From NCBI GenBank assembly GCA_030740135.1, contig JASLXW010000073.1, forward strand, positions 2,581-11,763: a stretch of DNA of 9,183 nt, in the 5' to 3' direction. The notes under the pieces are model-generated. The model was not told the origin of the DNA. It worked only from the letters and a program-made list of their open reading frames with translations, and ran no database searches. Origin of the DNA: Nitrospinota bacterium (GTDB taxonomy: Bacteria; UBA8248; JACPRG01). The first letter of the stretch is position 1. The number at the start of each line of letters is the position of its first letter. Shown in pieces: positions 1-6,409 of this stretch. Position numbers and translations under genes: made by a program.

Positions 1-735
1 GGCGACCCCGTCATTCTCCTCACGGGGCTGGGCGGCGCGGGAAAAGGCTGGGGCCCGCAGGTCCCGATATTCTCAAAAGAGTTTTTCACCATCGTCCCGG
101 ATCACCGGGGGGCCGGGCAGTCCACGTTTGCCGAGGACGGCTACACCATCGAGCAGCACGCCTCGGATATGGCGGACATGCTCCGGTCGCTGGATTGCGG
201 CCCGGCGCACATCGTCGGCTCATCCACCGGCGGCGCCATCGCGACGGTGATGGCCCTGGACCACCCGGACGTTGTCCGGACCATCGTCGTGTGTTCTTCC
301 TGGGCGAGGACGGACGCATTCTTTCGTCGGGAGTTTGAAGCCCGGAAGCGGACCTTGCGGGATTCGGGCATCGAGGCGTACCAGCAGGCGAACGCGCTGT
401 TTCTGTTCGCTCCCTCTTACGTGCGCGACCATGACGACGACGTCCGCCAATGGTGTGAGATGGTCACCGCCATCCCCGCCGACGTCGAGATCATGATCAA
501 GCGGATCGACATGATCATCGCCCACGATCAACTCGATCGCCTGGGGGATGTCCGAAAACCGACGCTGGTCATCGTGGGGGAGGAGGATTTCTGTACGCCC
601 CCTTATTTTTCCAAAGAGCTGGCCGAGGTGATTCCCGAAGCGGAGCTGGCGATCCTCAAGGGCGGCCATTTCTTTTACAAGGAAAGACCCGAAGCGTTTT
701 ATCAGCGGGTTCGGGAGTTTGTGGGGAAGCATTGA
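1..735 (+). CDS. Alpha/beta hydrolase, 5'-truncated by the window edge
   Basis: The reading frame is open from base 1 and ends at TGA 733-735, so 244 residues are visible and a short N-terminus is missing. The fold signature is complete. The oxyanion-hole segment LTGLGG is at residues 7-12. The strand-turn motif DHRGAGQS is at 34-41. The nucleophile elbow GSSTG is at 73-77, with Ser75 as nucleophile. The acid is probably Asp196 in VGEEDFCTPP, and the base is His223 in KGGHFFYKE. This layout matches soluble single-domain hydrolases of the 3-oxoadipate enol-lactonase / RutD / haloperoxidase-like group, which hydrolyse esters, lactones or related bonds in the cytoplasm. The substrate cannot be read from sequence. 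A later in-frame ATG at 169 would remove the oxyanion hole, so it is not the true start. The gene lies upstream of a BNR-repeat gene and a BKACE gene on the same strand, which suggests a catabolic setting. The family is near certain; the specific function is unknown. Confidence 0.9.
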   Translation, partial: GDPVILLTGLGGAGKGWGPQVPIFSKEFFTIVPDHRGAGQSTFAEDGYTIEQHASDMADMLRSLDCGPAHIVGSSTGGAIATVMALDHPDVVRTIVVCSSWARTDAFFRREFEARKRTLRDSGIEAYQQANALFLFAPSYVRDHDDDVRQWCEMVTAIPADVEIMIKRIDMIIAHDQLDRLGDVRKPTLVIVGEEDFCTPPYFSKELAEVIPEAELAILKGGHFFYKERPEAFYQRVREFVGKH

Positions 736-815
736 CCGGGCGGGGGCGCCGGAAAATTCGCGTTATGTAGAAGCGTCGGTTCGAGGAAAAGGCGAATCCC
801 GTCTCGCTTGCGGGA

Positions 816-872
816 AGGAGGGGGCGCCGAAGGCGGCCTCCTCTCGCCGGTCCGATTTTTCTGAGGGACCGG
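816..872 (+). promoter_or_regulatory. Two consecutive stem-loops between the hydrolase and BNR genes
   Basis: The first hairpin pairs AGGAGG (816-821) with CCTCCT (837-842) and CGCC (825-828) with GGCG (832-835) around a GAA triloop, with an internal loop of three Gs against one. The second pairs CCGGTCC (847-853) with GGACCGG (866-872) perfectly around a 12-nt loop containing a run of five Ts. They could end hydrolase transcription or form the leader of the next gene. Neither has a canonical U-tract directly after the stem, so the role is unresolved. Confidence 0.35.
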
Positions 873-915
873 GTGATTCGGGCGGCGGTCTGGGAATCGC
901 GGGGGGGGAGGTGCG

Positions 916-2011
916 GTGAAAACCTTTTTGCTCGGGACGGCCGACGGGATCTGGGCCGCCGAAGATGCCCGTTGCGAGCGCGTCGCGTTGGAAGGCGAGA
1001 GGGTCACCGCGCTGGCGGCCTCGCCCGAGCCCGGAGCCCTTTACGCCGCGACGGCGGGCGGGCGGGTCTACAAGAGCCGGGATGGCGGCAATCAGTGGGA
1101 AAAACAGTTCGAGGCCCGCTCCGGCGACCGGTTCACGTGCATCGCCGTCTTGCCTCACCCCCCCTATCCGGTGTACGCGGGTACATGGCCGGCGGACGTC
1201 TTCCGCGCGCCGGAGGGCGAGCGCTGGGAGCGCGTGGAGACTTTTCGGAAGACCGAGGGCTCCAAGTACTGGTGCTTTCCCCCGCCGCCCCATGATCCCC
1301 GGCTCGTCTCCTTCGCCTTCCACCCCCGGGACCCTGACACGCTGTACGCGACGGTGGAGATGGGCGGCTTGATGAAGAGCCGGGACGGCGGGCAGACCTG
1401 GAAACCGATGACGGACGACGTGAACCGCGATACGCACGTCGTCATCATGCATCCCGAGGACCCGGACACCCTGTACGTCAGCACCGGCTTCGCTTCCACC
1501 CACCGGCCGGGCGTTTACTGGACGAGGGACGGCGGGGAGTCCTGGGAGTACCGGTACCGGGACATGCACCCAATTTACACCTGGCGGATGTGCATCGATC
1601 CGGTCCGGCCCGAGGTCCTTCACGTCGTCGCGTATCCCTATGTGCCCGGCGACTGGCACGTCCCGATGGGCACGGGGGGAATCCTCCTTCGGACCGAGGA
1701 CGGGGGGGAGACCTGGACGCTCCCCCATCGGGGCGTCCACCTGCCCACCGTGAACTACCTGCCCGAAGATCATGCCGGACCCCGAGGCGCCGGGCGGTGT
1801 GATCCTTTCCATCAGCCCCTACCTCCGGCCCTCGGCGAATCCGAAAGACGAGTTGCCGCACAAATATTCCAACTTCGACGGGATGATCTCGCCCAGCGTG
1901 GACCCGCCGTCTCCGAAGGGCCGGATCATCCGCAGCGGTCCGGATGGGAGGACTTGGGAAGTGCTGCACGAGGGCCTCCCGCCCTTCCTGGATTTATTGC
2001 CCCTCGATTAA
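916..2011 (+). CDS. BNR/Asp-box beta-propeller protein (sialidase-like fold), frameshifted
   Basis: The start is GTG 916, three to four bases after a GGGGAGGT ribosome-binding site. The frame is good to about 1764, then the sense shifts by +1 and continues to TAA 2009-2011. Deleting one C of the CCC at 1762-1764 restores a 364-residue protein reading NYLPKIMPDPEAPGG across the join. Asp-box motifs (S/T-x-D-x-G-x-x-W) are at residues 54-61, 155-162, 203-210 and 260-267, with a degenerate copy at 340-347 beyond the frameshift. This is strong evidence that both frames belong to one gene. HPxDPDTLY repeats near 136 and 179 are typical of blades in WD40/YVTN/BNR-like and Ycf48-like propellers. No signal peptide or sialidase catalytic set is apparent, so a cytosolic binding or scaffold role is more likely than glycoside hydrolysis. 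The unshifted frame would run on to 2307 as Arg/Ala-rich sequence overlapping the next gene, which is not credible. The shift may be a sequencing error or a real mutation. Confidence 0.8.
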
Positions 2012-2177
2012 CGGCTGTGCGAAGATGTCCGCGCAGGACCGGGCGCACCCGCGGGGATGATCCGGCCGCGGACCGCGCCTTGGCGGTTTCCGGCGGCGAC
2101 GGCATGCGTGCGGAAGCGGCGGGAGGGCGCAGAGAGTTCTTACATCGGCCTGACACCGGCCTCGACGGGAGAGGGAG

Positions 2178-3161
2178 ATGGAGAAAAGCGCGGAGCTCCT
2201 CAGGAAGTTCAAAGACGTGCCGCCGCCCCACAAGCCCGATTGGGAGACCCCGGGCGTGGACTTCCGCGTCCAGAAGCCGTGGGACATCGCCGAGAGGTTT
2301 TTCGTGAGCGCCGCCGTGGTCGGCAGCTTCGTCAACAAGGACCAGAACCCGAAGCAGCCCATCCTGCCGGAGGAAGTCCGGGACGCGTTTTTTGCCGCCA
2401 TCGAGGCCGGGGCCTCGGGGATCCACGTACATGTCCGGGACCGGGACGAAAGGCCCACCGCCCGGGCCGAGATTTACCGCGAAGTGCTCGATCCCATCAT
2501 CGAGCGGTATGGGGACGACATCGTCATCGACGGGGGAACCATGACGGGCCGGACGTTCGAGGAGTGCATGACGCCGGTCACCGAGGGGCTGTTCGATCTT
2601 TGCATCGTGAACCCGACTTCGGGCTTGCTGGGGGACCGGCTTCGCGCGATGCGTCCGGAGACGATGCGGGCTCAGGCGGAGTACTACCAAGCCCTGGGGG
2701 TTCGCTGCATTATCGATGTTCATGAGGCGTCGAGCATCTGGAACGCCAAGCGCAACCTCATCGACACGGGAATACTGCATAGACCTTTCATTTGGCACCT
2801 GTTGCCCGGAATTCCCGGGACTTTGTACATGCCGAACGTCCGCGCGACATGGGACGGGATGACCTTCCTGGTGGACCGCATCCGGGAGATCGACCCCGAC
2901 TCCATCATCATCGCCAGCGATGCCGGGCGCGCCTCGGTGTACGGGACGACGATCAACCATCTCCTGGGGCTTCACCTTCGCGTGGGGATGGAGGACGTCC
3001 TCTACAAGTATCCCCACAAGAACGACATTCTGGAGACAACGGCCGAGGCCGTCCGCGAGGCCATCGAGCTGGGAAGGACCCTCGGCAAGGAGCCGATGAC
3101 GGCGAAGGAATTCCGGAAACTGGCGGGATTGAAGAGCCGGAAAAGCGCCGGAGCGGCTTAA
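2178..3161 (+). CDS. BKACE (DUF849) beta-keto acid cleavage enzyme, divergent member
   Basis: A 327-residue TIM-barrel enzyme starting at ATG 2178, just after a GGGAGAGGGAG purine tract that serves as ribosome-binding site. BKACE enzymes, typified by 3-keto-5-aminohexanoate cleavage enzyme (Kce), use a divalent metal, usually Zn, to condense a beta-keto acid with acetyl-CoA. The products are acetoacetate and a new CoA ester. Visible hallmarks are the metal motif HVHVRD at 83-88 (His83 and His85) and RVGMED at 268-273, whose Glu272 is the third metal ligand. Arg268 and Asp273 match the catalytic Arg and Asp of Kce. The opening strand SAAVVGSFVNKDQNP (44-58) aligns with the family's GAEVTKEQNP-type segment, but the Glu that binds the amino group in Kce is Phe51 or Ser50 here. 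The IDGGT and VNPTSG loops also differ from Kce. An approximately 40-residue N-terminal leader is longer than usual. The keto acid substrate is therefore probably not 3-keto-5-aminohexanoate. It follows the BNR gene by 166 bp and may be co-transcribed. Confidence 0.88.
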   Translation: MEKSAELLRKFKDVPPPHKPDWETPGVDFRVQKPWDIAERFFVSAAVVGSFVNKDQNPKQPILPEEVRDAFFAAIEAGASGIHVHVRDRDERPTARAEIYREVLDPIIERYGDDIVIDGGTMTGRTFEECMTPVTEGLFDLCIVNPTSGLLGDRLRAMRPETMRAQAEYYQALGVRCIIDVHEASSIWNAKRNLIDTGILHRPFIWHLLPGIPGTLYMPNVRATWDGMTFLVDRIREIDPDSIIIASDAGRASVYGTTINHLLGLHLRVGMEDVLYKYPHKNDILETTAEAVREAIELGRTLGKEPMTAKEFRKLAGLKSRKSAGAA

Positions 3162-3173
3162 CCCGGATTTTTT
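3135..3173 (+). terminator. Possible weak terminator at the end of the BKACE gene
   Basis: AGCCG (3135-3139) can pair with CGGCT (3154-3158), and a run of six Ts follows at 3168-3173. The stem is short and lies inside the last codons, and nine bases separate it from the T-run. This is suggestive only. Confidence 0.25.
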
Positions 3174-3245
3174 CACATCGGTTTCGCGGCAAACATTCTC
3201 ACGACCTGAAAACCTGTCCATCGGCTGAAGGGGCGCGGCATTCCG

Positions 3246-3262
3246 CTTCCTTGCAGAGGAAG
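3246..3262. terminator. Hairpin in the convergent gap between the BKACE gene and the small minus-strand gene
   Basis: CTTCCT (3246-3251) and AGGAAG (3257-3262) form a perfect 6-bp stem with a 5-nt loop, and CGCG elements on both sides could extend it. It sits between two genes that converge (plus strand ending at 3161, minus strand ending at 3351), a common site for a shared terminator. There is no T-run on either side, so factor-independent termination is doubtful. Confidence 0.3.
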
Positions 3263-3350
3263 GCGCGGGTCTGGAAAACTCTTCCCCCCCAAATGAAGTT
3301 CGGTTCTGAGTCTCTCGAAGGGAATGCGACGACAAACGCCCTGATGGAGG

Positions 3351-3536
3351 TCAGCCCGCCAGATAGGCCGCAATGAACACCGTGACCAGGACAATCACCA
3401 TCAGGTAGACCAGCCTGTTTCCGCCTGACTCCCGGCGTCCGCGGCGGCCGTCGCCGCTTTTGACCCGCTTCCGGCCGAAAAGGGAGGAGCGGCCGGATCT
3501 GGATCGGGACCGGGAATCCGAACGGACGGACGACAT
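3351..3536 (-). CDS. Small Arg/Ser-rich tail-anchored membrane protein (hypothetical)
   Basis: From ATG 3536 the frame gives 61 residues ending at TGA 3353-3351. Residues 1-41 are almost entirely Arg, Ser, Lys and Gly, with an SDSRSRSRSGRSS run at 6-18. Residues 42-60 (LVYLMVIVLVTVFIAAYLA) form one strong transmembrane helix. This predicts a tail-anchored protein with a very basic cytoplasmic part that could contact nucleic acid or membrane lipids. The same frame is open upstream to ATG 3725, giving a 124-residue form with more Ser/Arg/His-rich sequence. A promoter at 3762-3790 would make that longer form almost directly downstream of the transcription start, but no ribosome-binding site precedes 3725. 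Before 3536 a GGAG lies about 13 bases upstream, which is rather far. I recognise no family. The main doubt is that low-complexity Arg/Ser sequence can arise by chance in G+C-rich DNA; the clean hydrophobic C-terminus argues for a real gene. Confidence 0.42.
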   Translation of the reverse strand: MSSVRSDSRSRSRSGRSSLFGRKRVKSGDGRRGRRESGGNRLVYLMVIVLVTVFIAAYLAG

Positions 3537-3986
3537 GCGGGATCCGGATCTCCGGCGTCGCCCGTGAGAGGAATTCGATTGGGCGGAATGGCCTGTGTCA
3601 CTTAATCCGCTGTCATGCGGGCTTGAGTTTGATCGTTGGCGCCCGGTGGAGGAGCGGCGCCTATGTTGAGCTCCGGACGCACCCGATCCCAGGTGATGAG
3701 AGCTCCCCCTATGTCGCGGCCCCATGTCCGATTCTTCGATGTATCGGTATATTTACAAAAGACCATACGGGTGATTGATAGAGGTGTCAATCGAAACCTT
3801 TTCCCGCCTCAATTTCCCCCCCGCGATGCGCTGGTGATCCGACGTGGAGGGGGTGGGGCGCCGTGAGAGGGGGGCAAATCCATGCGCTTCGGGCGCGTCC
3901 GGGCCTAAAGTCTCCGTGTATCCTTTGGGAAGATCCGGACATTTTGGAAATGGTTCTCGAAATGAGATACATTGGATAGGGGTCTT
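3537..3986. other. 450-bp stretch without a confident gene, upstream of proA
   Basis: This stretch holds the in-frame upstream extension of the small minus-strand gene (to 3725), a minus-strand promoter (3762-3790), a small inverted repeat CCGAT/ATCGG at 3728-3747 in the presumed 5' leader of that transcript, and the upstream region of proA. A 62-codon minus-strand frame at 3602-3790 starts upstream of the predicted transcription start and resembles no known protein. I found no convincing proA promoter; a TTGGAA / TACATT pair with 18-bp spacing (ending 3973) would put the transcript start too near the start codon. Base composition around 3730-3790 is distinctly more A+T-rich than the flanking genes. 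Confidence 0.5.
3762..3790 (-). promoter_or_regulatory. Sigma70-type promoter, minus strand
   Basis: On the minus strand a perfect -35 box TTGACA (3790-3785) is followed after 17 bp by TATGGT (3767-3762), which matches four of six bases of the -10 consensus. Transcription would begin near 3755 and run towards the small Arg/Ser-rich membrane protein gene, diverging from proA. The box quality, exact spacing and local A+T enrichment support it; no activator or operator site is obvious. Confidence 0.6.
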
Positions 3987-5360
3987 ATGAGGAGTTCGGA
4001 GAACGTGAGCGCAGTCCTGGAAATCTGTCGAAGGGCCCAAGAGGCGTTTTTGGGACTCTCTGTCCTTGGAGCGGAGGTTCGTGACGCGGCGCTCAGCGCC
4101 ATGGCGGAGGCCATCGAGCGTGACGCGGCGGAAATCCTCGAGGCCAACCGGGAGGACAGCGCCGAGGCCGAGCGGGCCGTTCGAGCCGGAGGGATGACCC
4201 AGTCTCTGTTCAAACGGCTGATATTGGACGAGGCCAAGGTTTTCTCCATGGCGGAAAACGTCCGGGCCGTGCGCCGCCAGACCGATCCCATCGGCCGGGC
4301 CGACTACGCCTGCCGGCTCGACGAGGGTCTGGTCCTTCGGCGGGTGACCTGCCCGCTCGGCGTGATCGCCGCCATTTTCGAGGCGCGCCCCGACGCCGTT
4401 CCGCAAATCGCCTCGCTCTGCTTGAAGTCCGGGAACGCCGTGATTCTGAAGGGCGGTCGGGAGGCCCTGCGGACAAATCGCGTCACCGCCCGTCTTCTGG
4501 CCCGCGCGGCGGAATCAAGCGGTATTCCGACAGGCGCCCTCCAGATCCTGGAGGACCGGGATGAGGTCAAAGAGCTGCTGGGACTCGACGGTCTGGTGGA
4601 CCTCATCATCCCCCGGGGAAGCAATGCATTCGTCCGTTACATCCGGGAGAACACGCGAACTCCCGTTCTCGGCCACGCCGACGGGATCTGTCATCTCTAC
4701 GTGGACCGGGCCGTGGATCGCTCCGCCGGCTGCAAGTCGGCCGTCGCCATCCTCCTGGACGCGAAGACAAACTATCCGGCCGCCTGCAACACCGTCGAAA
4801 CCCTTCTTGTGCACGAGGCGGCGGCGGCCGATTTTCTTCCCGAAGCGGTCCGGGCGCTGCGGGAGGCGGGCGTCGAGGTGAGGGGGTGCGGGAAGACCCG
4901 CGCCGTTGTCCAGGGTGTGACGCCGGTCTCGGAGGAGGACTGGGACGCCGAGTATCTGGACCTCATTTTGTCCATCCGGGTGGTGTCGGACTTGGCGGAA
5001 GCTGTCCGGCACATCAACCGGCACGGGTCGAGGCACACCGACGCCATCCTCACAGAAGAACCCGCGGCGGCCGAGGCCTTTCTCTCGGGGGTGGACGCAG
5101 CGAGCGTCCTGTGGAACGCGTCCACCCGTTTCGCCGACGGTTATCGCTACGGTCTGGGGGCCGAGGTTGGAATCAGTACGGAGAAGCTTCACGCCCGCGG
5201 ACCCGTGGGTCTCGAGGGCCTGGTGACGTACAAGTATCAGGTTGCCGGGGCCGGACATCGGGCCGGCGACTACATGGGCGAGGACGCGAGGCCATTCCTC
5301 CACGAGCCGCTCCCCGCCGACATCGACCTTTTCTCACACGAGCCCCGAAGCCCCCGGTGA
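3987..5360 (+). CDS. proA: Gamma-glutamyl phosphate reductase (glutamate-5-semialdehyde dehydrogenase)
   Basis: ProA reduces gamma-glutamyl phosphate to glutamate-5-semialdehyde with NADPH in the cytoplasm, the second step of proline synthesis. I place the start at ATG 3987, four bases after AGGGG, giving 457 residues; an in-frame TTG at 3972 lies upstream of that site and is less likely. Numbering from ATG 3987, family segments are CPLGVIAAIFEARPDAVPQ at about 122-140, LKSGNAVILKGG at 146-157, RGSNAFVRYI at 210-219 and LGHADGICHLYVD at 228-240. YPAACNTVETLLVH follows at 263-276, with catalytic Cys267, and GPVGLEGLVTYKYQ lies near the C-terminus. The protein is about 30-40 residues longer than typical bacterial ProA. 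A tail following GHRAGDYMGEDARPFLHEPL resembles extended forms such as cyanobacterial ones, and the last 14 or so residues look unique. All core motifs are intact. The usual partner proB (glutamate 5-kinase) is not adjacent, and the neighbours on both sides lie on the opposite strand, so this looks like a single-gene unit. Confidence 0.96.
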   Translation: MRSSENVSAVLEICRRAQEAFLGLSVLGAEVRDAALSAMAEAIERDAAEILEANREDSAEAERAVRAGGMTQSLFKRLILDEAKVFSMAENVRAVRRQTDPIGRADYACRLDEGLVLRRVTCPLGVIAAIFEARPDAVPQIASLCLKSGNAVILKGGREALRTNRVTARLLARAAESSGIPTGALQILEDRDEVKELLGLDGLVDLIIPRGSNAFVRYIRENTRTPVLGHADGICHLYVDRAVDRSAGCKSAVAILLDAKTNYPAACNTVETLLVHEAAAADFLPEAVRALREAGVEVRGCGKTRAVVQGVTPVSEEDWDAEYLDLILSIRVVSDLAEAVRHINRHGSRHTDAILTEEPAAAEAFLSGVDAASVLWNASTRFADGYRYGLGAEVGISTEKLHARGPVGLEGLVTYKYQVAGAGHRAGDYMGEDARPFLHEPLPADIDLFSHEPRSPR

Positions 5361-5370
5361 GGCCGGGGGC
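5350..5370 (+). terminator. GC-rich hairpin overlapping the proA stop codon
   Basis: GCCCCCGG (5350-5357) and CCGGGGGC (5363-5370) form a perfect 8-bp stem. The 5-nt loop holds the TGA stop of proA (5358-5360). It is very stable but no T-run follows. It sits in a convergent gap with the minus-strand gene ending at 5459, so it may end transcription or protect the mRNA end. Confidence 0.45.
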
Positions 5371-5458
5371 GCGCGGAATGCGCTTTCCGCCCCGGCCGAC
5401 AAAGACCCCGACACATTTTCAGAAGATCGGAATGTTCCGCACCTGGAGAGGACGGGGT

Positions 5459-5974
5459 TCAACTTCCTGAAGGCGAGGAGGGAGACCCGCTTTCGGAAGC
5501 GAGGTCGGCCGTCACGGTTTGCGCGCGGTGCTCCCGGTCTGGAGTCTGGCCGGGGAAGCACAGGCCGAGTCTGAACCGGCGCGACCACCGATAACCGAGG
5601 AAGTAAGTGGGGCCCCATTTGCGTAAGTTCGTTGTTTGGTCCAGAAGGAGGTGAAAGAGTTGTCCCAGGGCCGCGCCCAATATCCATGACGACTCGGGAA
5701 AAGCGGCCGCGAGCGCGAAGAGCAGGACGGAGACCTCGTACGCGTGGAGGAACAAGATGGCGGTGTCCGGGCGGTTGATCGGGCCGATTCCCATCCGGGC
5801 CATACGGAGAAAGGCCTCCCGTGGGCCCCACTTCAGGCTGAAGTCCAGCGCGTGGTCCAGGTCGATGGCCCAACCCGCGATGAAAAAGGCCGTTCCAATT
5901 TCAGGGGATCCGGTTGCCGCCCCGACTGCGGCGCCTCCCGCGGCGGAAGAGACCAGATGTCGGACAGCGTTCAT
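5459..5974 (-). CDS. Multi-pass membrane protein with DxDH and HxxxD motifs (YdjM/DUF457-like)
   Basis: A 171-residue protein from ATG 5974 to TGA 5461-5459; GGAG lies 12 bases before the start, an acceptable if distant ribosome-binding site. Hydrophobic segments are at roughly 8-37 (small-residue rich), 70-92 and 97-112. Likely metal-ligand motifs lie at or near membrane ends: DLDH at 38-41, HAYE at 77-80 and HLLLD at 108-112. GYRWSRR at 127-133 follows. This pattern of Asp/His motifs in a small integral membrane protein resembles the YdjM/DUF457 group of putative membrane-bound metal-dependent hydrolases, whose reaction is unproven. That match is by motif style only. Residues from about 140 are hydrophilic and Ser/Pro-rich, which may be a natural tail or the result of a late frameshift. 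It is the last of four minus-strand genes, 110 bp after the 81-residue protein, and converges with proA. Confidence 0.75.
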   Translation of the reverse strand: MNAVRHLVSSAAGGAAVGAATGSPEIGTAFFIAGWAIDLDHALDFSLKWGPREAFLRMARMGIGPINRPDTAILFLHAYEVSVLLFALAAAFPESSWILGAALGQLFHLLLDQTTNLRKWGPTYFLGYRWSRRFRLGLCFPGQTPDREHRAQTVTADLASESGSPSSPSGS

Positions 5975-6084
5975 GGGCGAAGGGTTCTCCTCAGGGTGAG
6001 AGCGTCAGCGCTGAATTCCGAGGTTTGAAACGATTCTCGTAAGGTTGAACGGCTGAGGCCGGTCACAGGCGGGAAAGAGGCCAT

Positions 6085-6330
6085 TTAATCCGTCGGCCCT
6101 CGAAGCCGCTTTTTTTTCCACTTTTTCTTGAGGTAGTTGATGATGAGGACCTCGATCATCTCTTCCGCTTCTTCCCGGTCATCACCGATCCCAAAAAATT
6201 CCCGCTCGATGGCGTCCTCTCCATCGGAAGGCTTCCCGCCGTCCTCATAGAGGTCCGCCCAGACCTCCCACTTCTCTTTCCCTTCGGCCAACCGGATCTT
6301 GGCGACCCGTCCCAGGATCTCTTTTTCCAT
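6085..6330 (-). CDS. Small charged hypothetical protein (81 aa)
   Basis: Starts at ATG 6330, five bases after AAGAGGAG, one of the best ribosome-binding sites in the window, and ends at TAA 6087-6085. The N-terminal half (residues 1-27) alternates hydrophobic and charged residues and may form beta strands (EILGRVAKIRLAEGKEKWEV). Residues 36-62 are strongly acidic (DGEDAIEREFFGIGDDREEA) and run into a predicted helix at 53-68. The last 13 residues are basic (KKKWKKKRLR at 68-77). I recognise no family. Strong separation of acidic and basic ends could suit nucleic-acid or protein binding, but that is conjecture. The gene follows the cold-shock-domain gene by 79 bp on the same strand and is probably co-transcribed with it. 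Confidence 0.78.
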   Translation of the reverse strand: MEKEILGRVAKIRLAEGKEKWEVWADLYEDGGKPSDGEDAIEREFFGIGDDREEAEEMIEVLIINYLKKKWKKKRLRGPTD

Positions 6331-6409
6331 GACGGCTCCTCTTGCGGACGGGAAGACGGCGGTCCCTGAAAAGCATCATGGAGCAGACGGGACTCGGGGA
6401 CGGCGAAGC

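Noticed and set aside
763..1812. Long minus-strand open frame opposite the BNR gene
   Set aside because: It is the antisense of the Asp-box repeats, rich in Pro/Val/Arg/His, with no motif of its own.
1765..2307. Continuation of the BNR gene in its original frame to 2307
   Set aside because: The sequence becomes Arg/Ala/Gly-rich without propeller motifs and overlaps the BKACE start at 2178, whereas the +1 frame carries an Asp-box and a coherent end at 2011.
1926..3335. Long minus-strand open frame opposite the BKACE gene
   Set aside because: It is antisense to a clearly recognisable enzyme and has shadow-like composition with no recognisable domain; G+C-rich coding DNA commonly leaves such frames open.
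3602..3790. 62-codon minus-strand frame between proA and the small membrane protein gene
   Set aside because: Its start codon lies inside the -35 box of the predicted promoter, there is no ribosome-binding site, and it resembles nothing known.
3885..3897. GCGC-TTCGG-GCGC mini-hairpin upstream of proA
   Set aside because: Only four base pairs in G+C-rich sequence; expected by chance and not tied to a promoter or ribosome-binding site.
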